DNA from: Gammaproteobacteria bacterium
GTDB lineage: Bacteria; Pseudomonadota; Gammaproteobacteria; Pseudomonadales; Azotimanducaceae_A
Reading direction: 5' to 3'
DNA: 5,542 nt
Assembly (NCBI GenBank): GCA_026713405.1
Contig: JAPOON010000239.1
Location: forward strand, 1 to 5,542
The notes under the pieces are model-generated. The model ran no database searches. It saw only the letters and a list, made by a program, of their open reading frames with translations, and was not told the origin of the DNA. The first letter of the stretch is position 1. Each line of letters starts with the position of its first letter. The translations under genes were made by a program, and so were the position numbers. Positions 1 to 5,542 of the stretch are shown here, in pieces.

Positions 1-51
1 ATGAGTTGTCGCATCCTGTTGGTTCATCCCGTTTGTGCAGATGCAGCACAT
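1..51 (-). CDS. Possible 5' end of a divergent leftward gene, unidentified
   Basis: On the minus strand an ATG at 51-49 opens a frame that stays open to the left edge (17 codons, starting MCCIC and ending ATTH). An AGGA sequence (minus-strand bases 62-59) lies 7 bases upstream, well placed as a ribosome binding site. About 10 of the 16 codons after the start end in G or C, more than the opposing plus-strand reading of the same bases. A second in-frame ATG lies at 27-25. If real, it would be transcribed away from the nuclease gene, making 52-154 a divergent intergenic region. Seventeen codons are too few to recognise a family, so this is a suggestion only. Confidence 0.25.
   Translation of the reverse strand, partial: MCCICTNGMNQQDATTH
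34..50. repeat. TGTGC/GCACA dyad, possible operator-like site
   Basis: TGTGC (34-38) and GCACA (46-50) are perfect inverted copies separated by seven bases. The right arm runs into the ATG of the possible leftward gene (51-49). The arm-spacer-arm form resembles a dimeric regulator site, but no regulator family can be assigned and a five-base arm can occur by chance. Confidence 0.2.
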
Positions 52-69
52 TCTAGTGTCCTACCACAT

Positions 70-81
70 GCGTTTCTACGC
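70..81. repeat. Small GCGT/ACGC inverted repeat next to the main hairpin
   Basis: GCGT (70-73) and ACGC (78-81) flank a TTCT loop, giving a 4-base-pair stem that ends five bases before the larger hairpin at 87-114. Alone it is weak and could be chance. It is listed because it adds to the dyad density of this short intergenic stretch. Confidence 0.25.
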
Positions 82-86
82 CTTGA

Positions 87-114
87 GGCCGGTAAGCAGC
101 GGCCTGCTCCGGCC
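87..114. repeat. Strong GC-rich hairpin upstream of the nuclease gene
   Basis: GGCCGG (87-92) pairs with CCGGCC (109-114), and AGCAG (95-99) pairs with CTGCT (104-108) around a CGGC loop, with only a two-base TA bulge on one side. That is 11 base pairs in a 28-base element. No T-run follows on either strand, so it is not a typical intrinsic terminator. It could be a leader structure, a protein-binding dyad or a small dispersed palindrome. Confidence 0.6.
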
Positions 115-119
115 GGCCC

Positions 120-173
120 ACCCGCACGGGACCAACTGAAGACATCGGTGGCGGGTGTCATGCACGTGCGGGT
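120..173. repeat. 9-bp inverted repeat bracketing the GTG 155 start
   Basis: ACCCGCACG (120-128) and CGTGCGGGT (165-173) are perfect reverse complements separated by 36 bases. In RNA the stem would enclose the GTG at 155 and end 17 bases before the GTG at 191. The right arm also overlaps a self-complementary GCACGTGC (162-169). A regulatory role is inference only. Confidence 0.35.
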
Positions 174-182
174 CGCATAGAA
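155..182 (+). promoter_or_regulatory. Weak sigma70-like promoter candidate ahead of GTG 191
   Basis: TAGAAT (177-182) matches five of six bases of the TATAAT consensus. A poor -35 match, GTGTCA (155-160, four of six), lies 16 bases upstream. Transcription would begin at about 188-190, giving an essentially leaderless message starting at the GTG at 191. There is no Shine-Dalgarno before that GTG, which agrees with this reading but does not prove it. Confidence 0.2.
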
Positions 183-2704
183 TCAGCCCGGTGCCCTCCC
201 GATTCTTCAAGCTCTCGAAACGGCTGATCAAGGCCTGTCCGGACGACTGGATCATCACCCCGAACGAACGGCTGGCCCGGGAGTTCACCCGCGCCTACGA
301 TGCGGAACAGGTCGGTCTCGGAAAGCGGGCCTGGGCAGCGCCGCGGGTAGCCAGCATCGACCGGTTCATCGCCGCCAGGGCGGCCGAGTCGCTTCCGCTG
401 GCCGGCCGGCACAGCATTCTGTCGCCGGATGCCGAACTGCTGCTCTGGCAGGAGTTGGGCGGGCGCGGCGGAGAAACCCTGTCGGAACTGGCGGCCGAAG
501 CCTGGCGGCTCGTGCACGGACACCGTATCGCCCTGGACGACATTGCCTTTGCCGGGACGATCAACGCCCGCACGTTCCGGCGCTGGGCAAGGCGATTCCG
601 GCAGCGGCTGGAACTGGACGGGGCGATCACCCGGGCGGAGATCGCCGATCTGCTTCCGGGCGCCGCCGACCGGCTGCACCTGGTCGCTTTCGATGTGGTG
701 ACGCCGCAACTGGCCGACCTGCTCCGGCGTACGGAGCGTGCAGGCGGCAGGGTGCGCCACCACAAGCCCCTGCTGATGCGTAAAGGGCCGCAGAAGCGGG
801 TGGAAACCACGGGCCGGGCAGCCGAGATCCACGCGGCCGCACAGTGGGCGCGTCATGTGCTCACCCGCTATCCCACGGCTCGAATCGGTGTCGTTTTTCC
901 CTACCTGACGGATGCGTATTACGCCATCTCCCACGCCTTTGAGGCGGAGTTCGCCGATGCGCCGCAGGCGTTGAACATCTCGGGCGGCGTCCCGCTTGCC
1001 GAGCAGCCGATCTGGCGGGATGCGGAGATGCTGCTGCGCCTCGCGGTCGGCGAGATCGGCCACCGCGAACTGGAGCGGTTGCAACACTCCTCCTGGCTGG
1101 CCCTGGGGGGGCCGTTCAAGCTATCCGGGGACAGCCCGGAATTGCTGCGCCTGCACCACGTTGCAGAGGCCAGCGGCGTACTGGGCAGGTTGGCGTCCGG
1201 CGTCAAGAACCTGCCCCCGCGCCAGTCGTTCGGGCGCTGGGTCGAAGCGTTCCGTTCCCTGCTGGCCGATGCCGGTTGGAACGGATCCAATGCGGCAAGC
1301 GGCCAGTATCAGGCCTACCTCCGGCTGACAGAGTGCCTGGAGCGATTCAGTGACTTTCCGCAATTGCCCAATCTCTCCGGCATGGATGCGCTGCAGACCC
1401 TGCAACGGCTGCTGGCGAACCGCCTGTTCGCCCCGGAGCGGCCGCCGGGGCCGGTGCAGGTGCTTGGCTACCTGGAGACGGCCGGGCTCGCCTTCACGCA
1501 CCTGTGGGTCGCGGGGCTCCAGGACACGGCCTGGCCGGCAGCACCCACGCCCAACCCGCTGATACCCGTTCCGTTGCAGCGATTGCATGGCGTGCCGCGC
1601 GCAGATCATGTGCTGGAGGCGGAATTTGCCGTGGCGCAGACATACAGGTGGCGGCGCGCCTGCCGCTACCTGGTCACAAGTCATGCCCTTGACGACAGCG
1701 ACGAGAACCACCGTTGCAGCAGCCTGACCGAGGCAGTCCCGGCGATGGCCATCGACCGGTTGGTTCCGCGCTTGCGCGCGCGCCGGCACCCGTGGCTGGC
1801 CGAGCCCCCGTCAGGTGGGCTGGAAACCCTGAAGGACAGCTCGGGCTCGCCGGTTGACGGAACGGTGTCGCGCGGCGGCACGTCCCTGTTCAGGGACCAG
1901 GCGCAATGCCCTTTCCGCGCCTGGGCCATTCATCGCCTCGGGCTTGCCGAGAAAAGCGAGCCGCACAACTTTCCGGATGCGCTCGATCGCGGAACCCTGG
2001 TTCACGATGCCCTGTTCGCACTGTACGCCGACGGCCCGGGGCCGGTCCCGGCTGCCCGGATCGATGCAGCGGTACGCCAGGCCGCGGACAAGCATCTGCG
2101 GCGCCTCCCCGAGCTGTATCGACAGAACGAATGCCGCCGGCTGCGGCGGCTGCTCGAAACCTGGGCGGAGTACGATGCCGAGCGCCCCGAGTTTTCGATC
2201 GTCGGGCTCGAGCGGAAGGCGGAACTGGCGCTTCCGGGTTTCCGGCTCAGCCTCCGCATCGACCGCATCGATTGCGACCCGCGCGCGAACGCCCGGATCG
2301 TCATCGACTACAAGACCGGCAGCGTGACCGTCAGCGGGCTGCTCGCGGAACGCCTCACGGAACCGCAACTGCCCATGTACGCATTGAGCGACGCGAGCGT
2401 CCGCGCAACCCTGTATGCGCGGGTCAGCAGCGACGGAGTAGCGCTCAGCGGTGTTGCCAGCGAAGAAATCGAACTCGGACGGGCACGAGTACGCAAATTG
2501 ACCGAAGAAGAATGGCAGGGCCTCACGGACCGGTGGAGAACCGGGATCGACTTGCTCGCGCGCGAATTCAGGGAGGGACATGCGGCGGTGACGCCCACCT
2601 CCAGGAGCGTCTGCGACCATTGCCACCTGCCCTCCTTCTGCCGCATCCGTGCCCTGGCGCCGCCGGAGAGCGCCGATGAGCCCGTCACGGGAAGCCCGCA
2701 ATGA
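155..2704 (+). CDS. AddB-like PD-(D/E)XK nuclease with iron-sulfur cluster (probable DNA repair protein)
   Basis: Predicted second subunit of a cytoplasmic AddAB-type helicase-nuclease that resects double-strand breaks for RecA. Up to 849 residues, fitting the roughly 900-residue AddB-like 'probable DNA repair protein' family. The N-terminus has TPNERLA (35-41) where active helicases carry a Walker A loop, so this fold should not hydrolyse ATP. Residues 450-461 (LWVAGLQDTAWP) match a hallmark of the family. The C-terminal nuclease is intact: H617 in GTLVHDAL, D703 in RIDRID, D718 and K720 in VIDYKTG, and Q738/Y742 in QLPMY. C585 in QCPFR plus C820, C823 and C829 (CxxC-x5-C) match the AddB 4Fe-4S cluster. 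The frame is closed by a stop at 137-139. Starts available are GTG 155 and GTG 191; the second removes 12 weakly coding residues and may be the true one. The stop overlaps the helicase gene. Family assignment is firm; the symbol addB is withheld because this clade is only AddB-like. Confidence 0.93.
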   Translation: MSCTCGSHRISPVPSRFFKLSKRLIKACPDDWIITPNERLAREFTRAYDAEQVGLGKRAWAAPRVASIDRFIAARAAESLPLAGRHSILSPDAELLLWQELGGRGGETLSELAAEAWRLVHGHRIALDDIAFAGTINARTFRRWARRFRQRLELDGAITRAEIADLLPGAADRLHLVAFDVVTPQLADLLRRTERAGGRVRHHKPLLMRKGPQKRVETTGRAAEIHAAAQWARHVLTRYPTARIGVVFPYLTDAYYAISHAFEAEFADAPQALNISGGVPLAEQPIWRDAEMLLRLAVGEIGHRELERLQHSSWLALGGPFKLSGDSPELLRLHHVAEASGVLGRLASGVKNLPPRQSFGRWVEAFRSLLADAGWNGSNAASGQYQAYLRLTECLERFSDFPQLPNLSGMDALQTLQRLLANRLFAPERPPGPVQVLGYLETAGLAFTHLWVAGLQDTAWPAAPTPNPLIPVPLQRLHGVPRADHVLEAEFAVAQTYRWRRACRYLVTSHALDDSDENHRCSSLTEAVPAMAIDRLVPRLRARRHPWLAEPPSGGLETLKDSSGSPVDGTVSRGGTSLFRDQAQCPFRAWAIHRLGLAEKSEPHNFPDALDRGTLVHDALFALYADGPGPVPAARIDAAVRQAADKHLRRLPELYRQNECRRLRRLLETWAEYDAERPEFSIVGLERKAELALPGFRLSLRIDRIDCDPRANARIVIDYKTGSVTVSGLLAERLTEPQLPMYALSDASVRATLYARVSSDGVALSGVASEEIELGRARVRKLTEEEWQGLTDRWRTGIDLLAREFREGHAAVTPTSRSVCDHCHLPSFCRIRALAPPESADEPVTGSPQ
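2689..2704 (+). promoter_or_regulatory. ATGA start/stop overlap with weak Shine-Dalgarno (translational coupling)
   Basis: The TGA stop of the nuclease gene (2702-2704) shares bases with the ATG of the helicase gene (2701-2703). A short purine-rich GGGA (2689-2692) lies 8 bases upstream of the ATG, inside the end of the nuclease gene. This is a standard arrangement for termination-reinitiation between subunits of one complex and fixes the helicase start. No promoter or terminator is visible between the genes, so they should be cotranscribed. Confidence 0.8.
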
Positions 2705-5542
2705 GCCGCAAGTCACCCGGGCCCGTCGATGCGCCGGCACGCGATCTCGCCCTGAATCCGTCGACTTCCTGCATCGTCCAGGCTCCCGCGGGGTCCGGCA
2801 AGACAACGCTCCTGGTAAGCCGGTTCGTTCGCCTTCTGGCGCTGGCGGACTATCCGGAACAGGTCCTGGCGATCACCTTCACCCGCAAGGCCGCCGCCGA
2901 AATGCGCATGCGGGTGACCGCCACGTTTGCCGACCCGAATTCCCCGGAAGGCACCAAAGCCCGCGCGCGGGATGCCGAGCGGGGCTGGCAACTCGCCGGC
3001 AATCCCAGCCGCCTCAACATCCGCACTATCGACAGCTTTGCCATGTCCCTGACCCGCCAGATGCCGGTATCCAGCGGCTTCGACCGGACGGCGCGCCTCG
3101 TGGAGAACGCAGACGAACTCTATTCCCTAGCAGCCAGGCGGCTGTTCCGACGCCTTTGCGCGGAGGATCCGCTGGCCGAGGAGATCGCCCGTTTCATCGC
3201 GTTGATCGACAACGATGCCCACAAGGCGCGCCGGCTGCTGGCCGGCATGCTTGCCCGCCGGGACCACTGGCTGGACGAGGTGACCGATGTGGTGGCGGAG
3301 TACAGGAAAGCGCCGCAATCCGTTGCCAGTCTGCTGAATGGGGGCCTGAAGACGCTGGTTGCCGCGGTCTCGGAAGACCTGGAAGCACAGATGCCCCGCG
3401 GGGCGCTGCAGGAGTTGGAGTGGGCCGTCGGCTTCGCCAGTGGCGTCCAACGCTCTGCCCACGGGGCGTTCTGGCGCACGGCCGGTCGGCTGCTGACCAC
3501 CGGAAAGGGCACACTGCGCAAGCAGGTGACCGCCAGGGACGGTTTTCCTGCGGACCACCGCGAGGAAAAGCAGCGCGCGATGGACCTCATCGAAGCGATA
3601 GGCGCCCTGGGCCTGGAAGGTCGCTTTGCCGCCCTGCGCCTGTTGCCACCCGAACCGCTGTCGCCGGAGCAGGTGCAGGACCTGGTTTCGATCTGCATCA
3701 GCCTGTCGCTGGCGGTCATCGACCTCACGTCGGTCATGCGTTCGCAGGGCGTCGCGGATTTCACCGAGTTGCTGCTGGCCGCGCGCCGGGCGCTCAGGTC
3801 CGGCGAGAGCCCCACGGAACTGGCCCTGTCCATCGACAACCGGATCCGGCACATCCTGGTGGATGAATTCCAGGACACATCGGTCGTCCAGTACCAGCTG
3901 CTGGAACTGCTGGTGGGTGGCTGGTCGGGAGAAAGGGGGGTCAGCCTCTTCGCAGTCGGCGATCCCATGCAGTCGATCTACCGGTTTCGCGATGCGGATG
4001 TAGGCCTTTTCTACCGGGCTGAGAGGCGCGGGATCGATCAGATGCGTCTGCGCCCGTTGCGTCTTGCCATGAACTTCCGCTCGGCCCCGCGACTCGTCGA
4101 CTGGTTCAACACCACGTTTTCCGAAGTGATGGGCGATGAAGCCGACCCGCTGCTCGGCAGAGTGCCCTACAACCCCTGTCAGGCCGGTGTCGAGGCCGGC
4201 GGTGAGGCGAAGCTGCGCCTGTTCGAGACCGAAGAGGACGAGAGGCAGGCACTCATCGATCGCATAGCCGCCCTCCTCGCGGAAGATCCGGATGCCCGGA
4301 TCGCCCTGCTGGTTCGCAGCCGTACGCACCTGGCGGGCATTCTGGATGCGCTGCGCGCGACCGGGATTCGCTGGCAGGCAACGGACATCGATGCCCTGGC
4401 CGACACGCCCGCGGTGACGGACCTGCTGTCCCTTGCCGCAGCGCTTACCAATCCCTCCGACCGGCTCGCCTGGTACAGCCTGCTGCGGGCGCCCTGGGTC
4501 GGCCTTGGCCTGAACGACCTGGAAACCCTGGGGGAACTTCGAGCTTGGAACATCGCGTCCCTGCGTGACGCGTCTTCGAGCCTGAGTCCGGACGGCAGAG
4601 GTCGCCTCGCCCGTCTCCTCGCGGCACTCGAGTCCTGGCTGCCCGCCCTTCACGAATCGCCGCCGCGCACCGTGCTGGAATCGATCTGGATACAATGCGG
4701 CGGGCCGGCGGCCTACGGTGACGAAGCAGCCATCGACCACGCGGAGCGTTTTCTGGAACTTGTGGACGAACTCGGCTCCGACGGCCTGGACGCGGATAGG
4801 TTGCGGTTCGGCGCCGACAACCTCTTCGCCGTGGAAAGCGCCGCGGCCAGTCTCCAGATCCTGACCATCCACAAGGCAAAGGGCCTGGAATTCGATCATG
4901 TCCTGTTGCCATTCCTCGACAGGCAAACGAAGCCTACCGAGGCCCCCCTGTTGCGCTGGCGGCTGCAGGAGAACCGGCTGCTGATGGCGGCCCGGGAAAC
5001 CTGCCCGCTCTACGACTGGCTTGCCGAAGAAGACAAACAGCGCGAGCAGCACGAGTTGCAGCGGCTGCTGTACGTCGGCTGCACCCGGGCACAGCGCACG
5101 CTGATGCTCACCGCTGTGCATCCCGGCGACAAACCGGCGCGAGGATCCCTCCTGAACCTGCTCTGGCCCCGTGCCGCCGCCCTGCCGGTGGAGGCTTCAC
5201 CGCACGCCCGTCCGCCACGCGCAGACCCGGCGATTGCCGAGCCGGTCTTTCGTCGACTAGCGGGCGACTTCCATTGGCAGCCGTCGCCCAGGAAACCCCT
5301 GCGCCTCGGGCGGCAGATCGAACGAGCCTCCGATCTCGCCGCGAATGAGCGGCTCGAGCCCGACGCGATCGCCCGCCGCCGCGAAGTTGTCCTGGGCGAC
5401 CTCATACACGCCGCCCTGTGCGATCTCGGCGGGTCCGACCTGCCGGAAAACGCCGGCGACTGGATCGAATCCCGGATGCCGGCCTGGTCGCGGCGCTTGT
5501 CCGCTGCCCGGCCGTCGGGGTCGGGCATCCATCAATGCCGCA
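2701..5542 (+). CDS. AddA-like UvrD/RecB-family DNA helicase-nuclease, 3' truncated by window edge
   Basis: Motor subunit of the AddAB-like complex: an ATP-dependent superfamily 1A helicase expected to translocate 3'-5' on DNA ends. The frame is open from ATG 2701 to the window end (947 codons plus one base). Motifs in order: Walker A APAGSGKT (28-35, K34), motif Ia TFTRKAA (59-65), Ic TIDSF (109-113), Walker B/II VDEFQDT (387-393), III GDPMQSIYRF (420-429), IV NFRS (458-461), V TIHKAKGLEF (722-731), VI YVGCTRA (791-797, arginine finger R796). LLVRSR (536-541) and LRAPW (595-599) are also typical of this helicase group. Near the edge, LGDLIHAAL with H903 resembles motif I of a RecB/AddA nuclease domain; the D and DxK motifs would lie beyond the window. 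AddA proteins are usually about 1,100-1,200 residues, so some 200 are probably missing. RecB is less likely because the partner is an iron-sulfur AddB-type nuclease, not RecC. PcrA/UvrD is excluded by length and the long insert between Ic and II. Confidence 0.94.
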   Translation, partial: MSRKSPGPVDAPARDLALNPSTSCIVQAPAGSGKTTLLVSRFVRLLALADYPEQVLAITFTRKAAAEMRMRVTATFADPNSPEGTKARARDAERGWQLAGNPSRLNIRTIDSFAMSLTRQMPVSSGFDRTARLVENADELYSLAARRLFRRLCAEDPLAEEIARFIALIDNDAHKARRLLAGMLARRDHWLDEVTDVVAEYRKAPQSVASLLNGGLKTLVAAVSEDLEAQMPRGALQELEWAVGFASGVQRSAHGAFWRTAGRLLTTGKGTLRKQVTARDGFPADHREEKQRAMDLIEAIGALGLEGRFAALRLLPPEPLSPEQVQDLVSICISLSLAVIDLTSVMRSQGVADFTELLLAARRALRSGESPTELALSIDNRIRHILVDEFQDTSVVQYQLLELLVGGWSGERGVSLFAVGDPMQSIYRFRDADVGLFYRAERRGIDQMRLRPLRLAMNFRSAPRLVDWFNTTFSEVMGDEADPLLGRVPYNPCQAGVEAGGEAKLRLFETEEDERQALIDRIAALLAEDPDARIALLVRSRTHLAGILDALRATGIRWQATDIDALADTPAVTDLLSLAAALTNPSDRLAWYSLLRAPWVGLGLNDLETLGELRAWNIASLRDASSSLSPDGRGRLARLLAALESWLPALHESPPRTVLESIWIQCGGPAAYGDEAAIDHAERFLELVDELGSDGLDADRLRFGADNLFAVESAAASLQILTIHKAKGLEFDHVLLPFLDRQTKPTEAPLLRWRLQENRLLMAARETCPLYDWLAEEDKQREQHELQRLLYVGCTRAQRTLMLTAVHPGDKPARGSLLNLLWPRAAALPVEASPHARPPRADPAIAEPVFRRLAGDFHWQPSPRKPLRLGRQIERASDLAANERLEPDAIARRREVVLGDLIHAALCDLGGSDLPENAGDWIESRMPAWSRRLSAARPSGSGIHQCR

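Noticed and set aside
87..114. Intrinsic terminator
   Set aside because: The stem is strong, but no T-run follows on the plus strand (next bases GGCCCACC) or on the minus strand.
1..180. 59-codon plus-strand frame beginning with ATG at position 1
   Set aside because: Its third codon positions are often A or T, unlike the two real genes. It overlaps GTG 155, contains the hairpin at 87-114, and has no visible upstream signals because it starts at the window edge. It could still be the tail of an upstream gene.
76..288. 70-codon minus-strand frame across the nuclease gene start
   Set aside because: It covers the conserved N-terminal TPNERLA region of the nuclease on the opposite strand and has no recognisable product.
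1811..2806. 331-codon minus-strand frame spanning the gene junction
   Set aside because: It is antisense to the conserved nuclease and iron-sulfur motifs and the ATGA overlap; no domain is recognisable.
2649..3866. 405-codon plus-strand frame overlapping the end of the nuclease gene and the start of the helicase gene
   Set aside because: It overlaps the helicase reading frame that encodes Walker A, Ia and Ic, and its own product is Arg/Pro/Gly-rich shadow sequence with no motif.
3127..5121. Very long (664-codon) antisense open frame under the helicase gene
   Set aside because: It lies wholly opposite a gene with every helicase motif in order. Its product is low-complexity, rich in Gln, Arg, Gly and Pro, with no recognisable domain. 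Long antisense frames are expected in GC-rich genes.
155..5542. RecBCD or actinobacterial AdnAB instead of an AddAB-like pair
   Set aside because: RecC has no iron-sulfur nuclease and RecD is absent here. In AdnAB both subunits carry helicase motifs, whereas the first protein here lacks Walker A.
1..5542. CRISPR array, tRNA, rRNA, insertion sequence or attachment site
   Set aside because: No regularly spaced repeats, RNA gene signatures, transposase frames or terminal repeats were seen; nearly all of 155-5542 is explained by two coding genes.

Overview
The window holds most of a two-gene, rightward operon encoding an AddAB-type (RecBCD-like) machine for processing DNA double-strand breaks. 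The sequence is strongly GC-rich, and third codon positions in the two genes are almost always G or C. Both proteins resemble the AddB-like 'probable DNA repair protein' (PD-(D/E)XK nuclease) and UvrD/RecB-type helicase pairs that I know from beta- and gammaproteobacteria. My best guess is therefore a GC-rich proteobacterium, probably a gammaproteobacterium. This is inferred from protein style; no rRNA or other marker is present.

Layout. Positions 1-154 are a short region without a convincing complete gene. It has lower GC at apparent third codon positions, several small inverted repeats (34-50, 70-81, 87-114, and the pair 120-128/165-173), and possibly the first 17 codons of a divergent leftward gene starting at 51. 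Positions 155 (or 191) to 2704 encode the AddB-like subunit: an inactivated helicase fold followed by an intact PD-(D/E)XK nuclease domain stapled by a four-cysteine iron-sulfur cluster. Positions 2701-5542 encode the AddA-like subunit, a UvrD/RecB-family superfamily 1A helicase with every expected ATPase motif. It is cut by the right edge just after what looks like the first motif of its own C-terminal nuclease domain.

How they work together. The two genes overlap by four bases (ATGA), which suggests translational coupling and equimolar subunits. By family knowledge, the AddA-like subunit is the ATP-driven motor. The AddB-like subunit has no Walker A motif, and in studied AddAB enzymes this degenerate helicase fold scans for Chi. 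The two nuclease domains cut the opposite strands, leaving a 3' overhang for RecA.

Novelty. The core is a known class of system, and I see nothing that makes it a new one. The less explained parts are the dyad-rich leader, the uncertain GTG start, and the possible divergent gene at the left edge.
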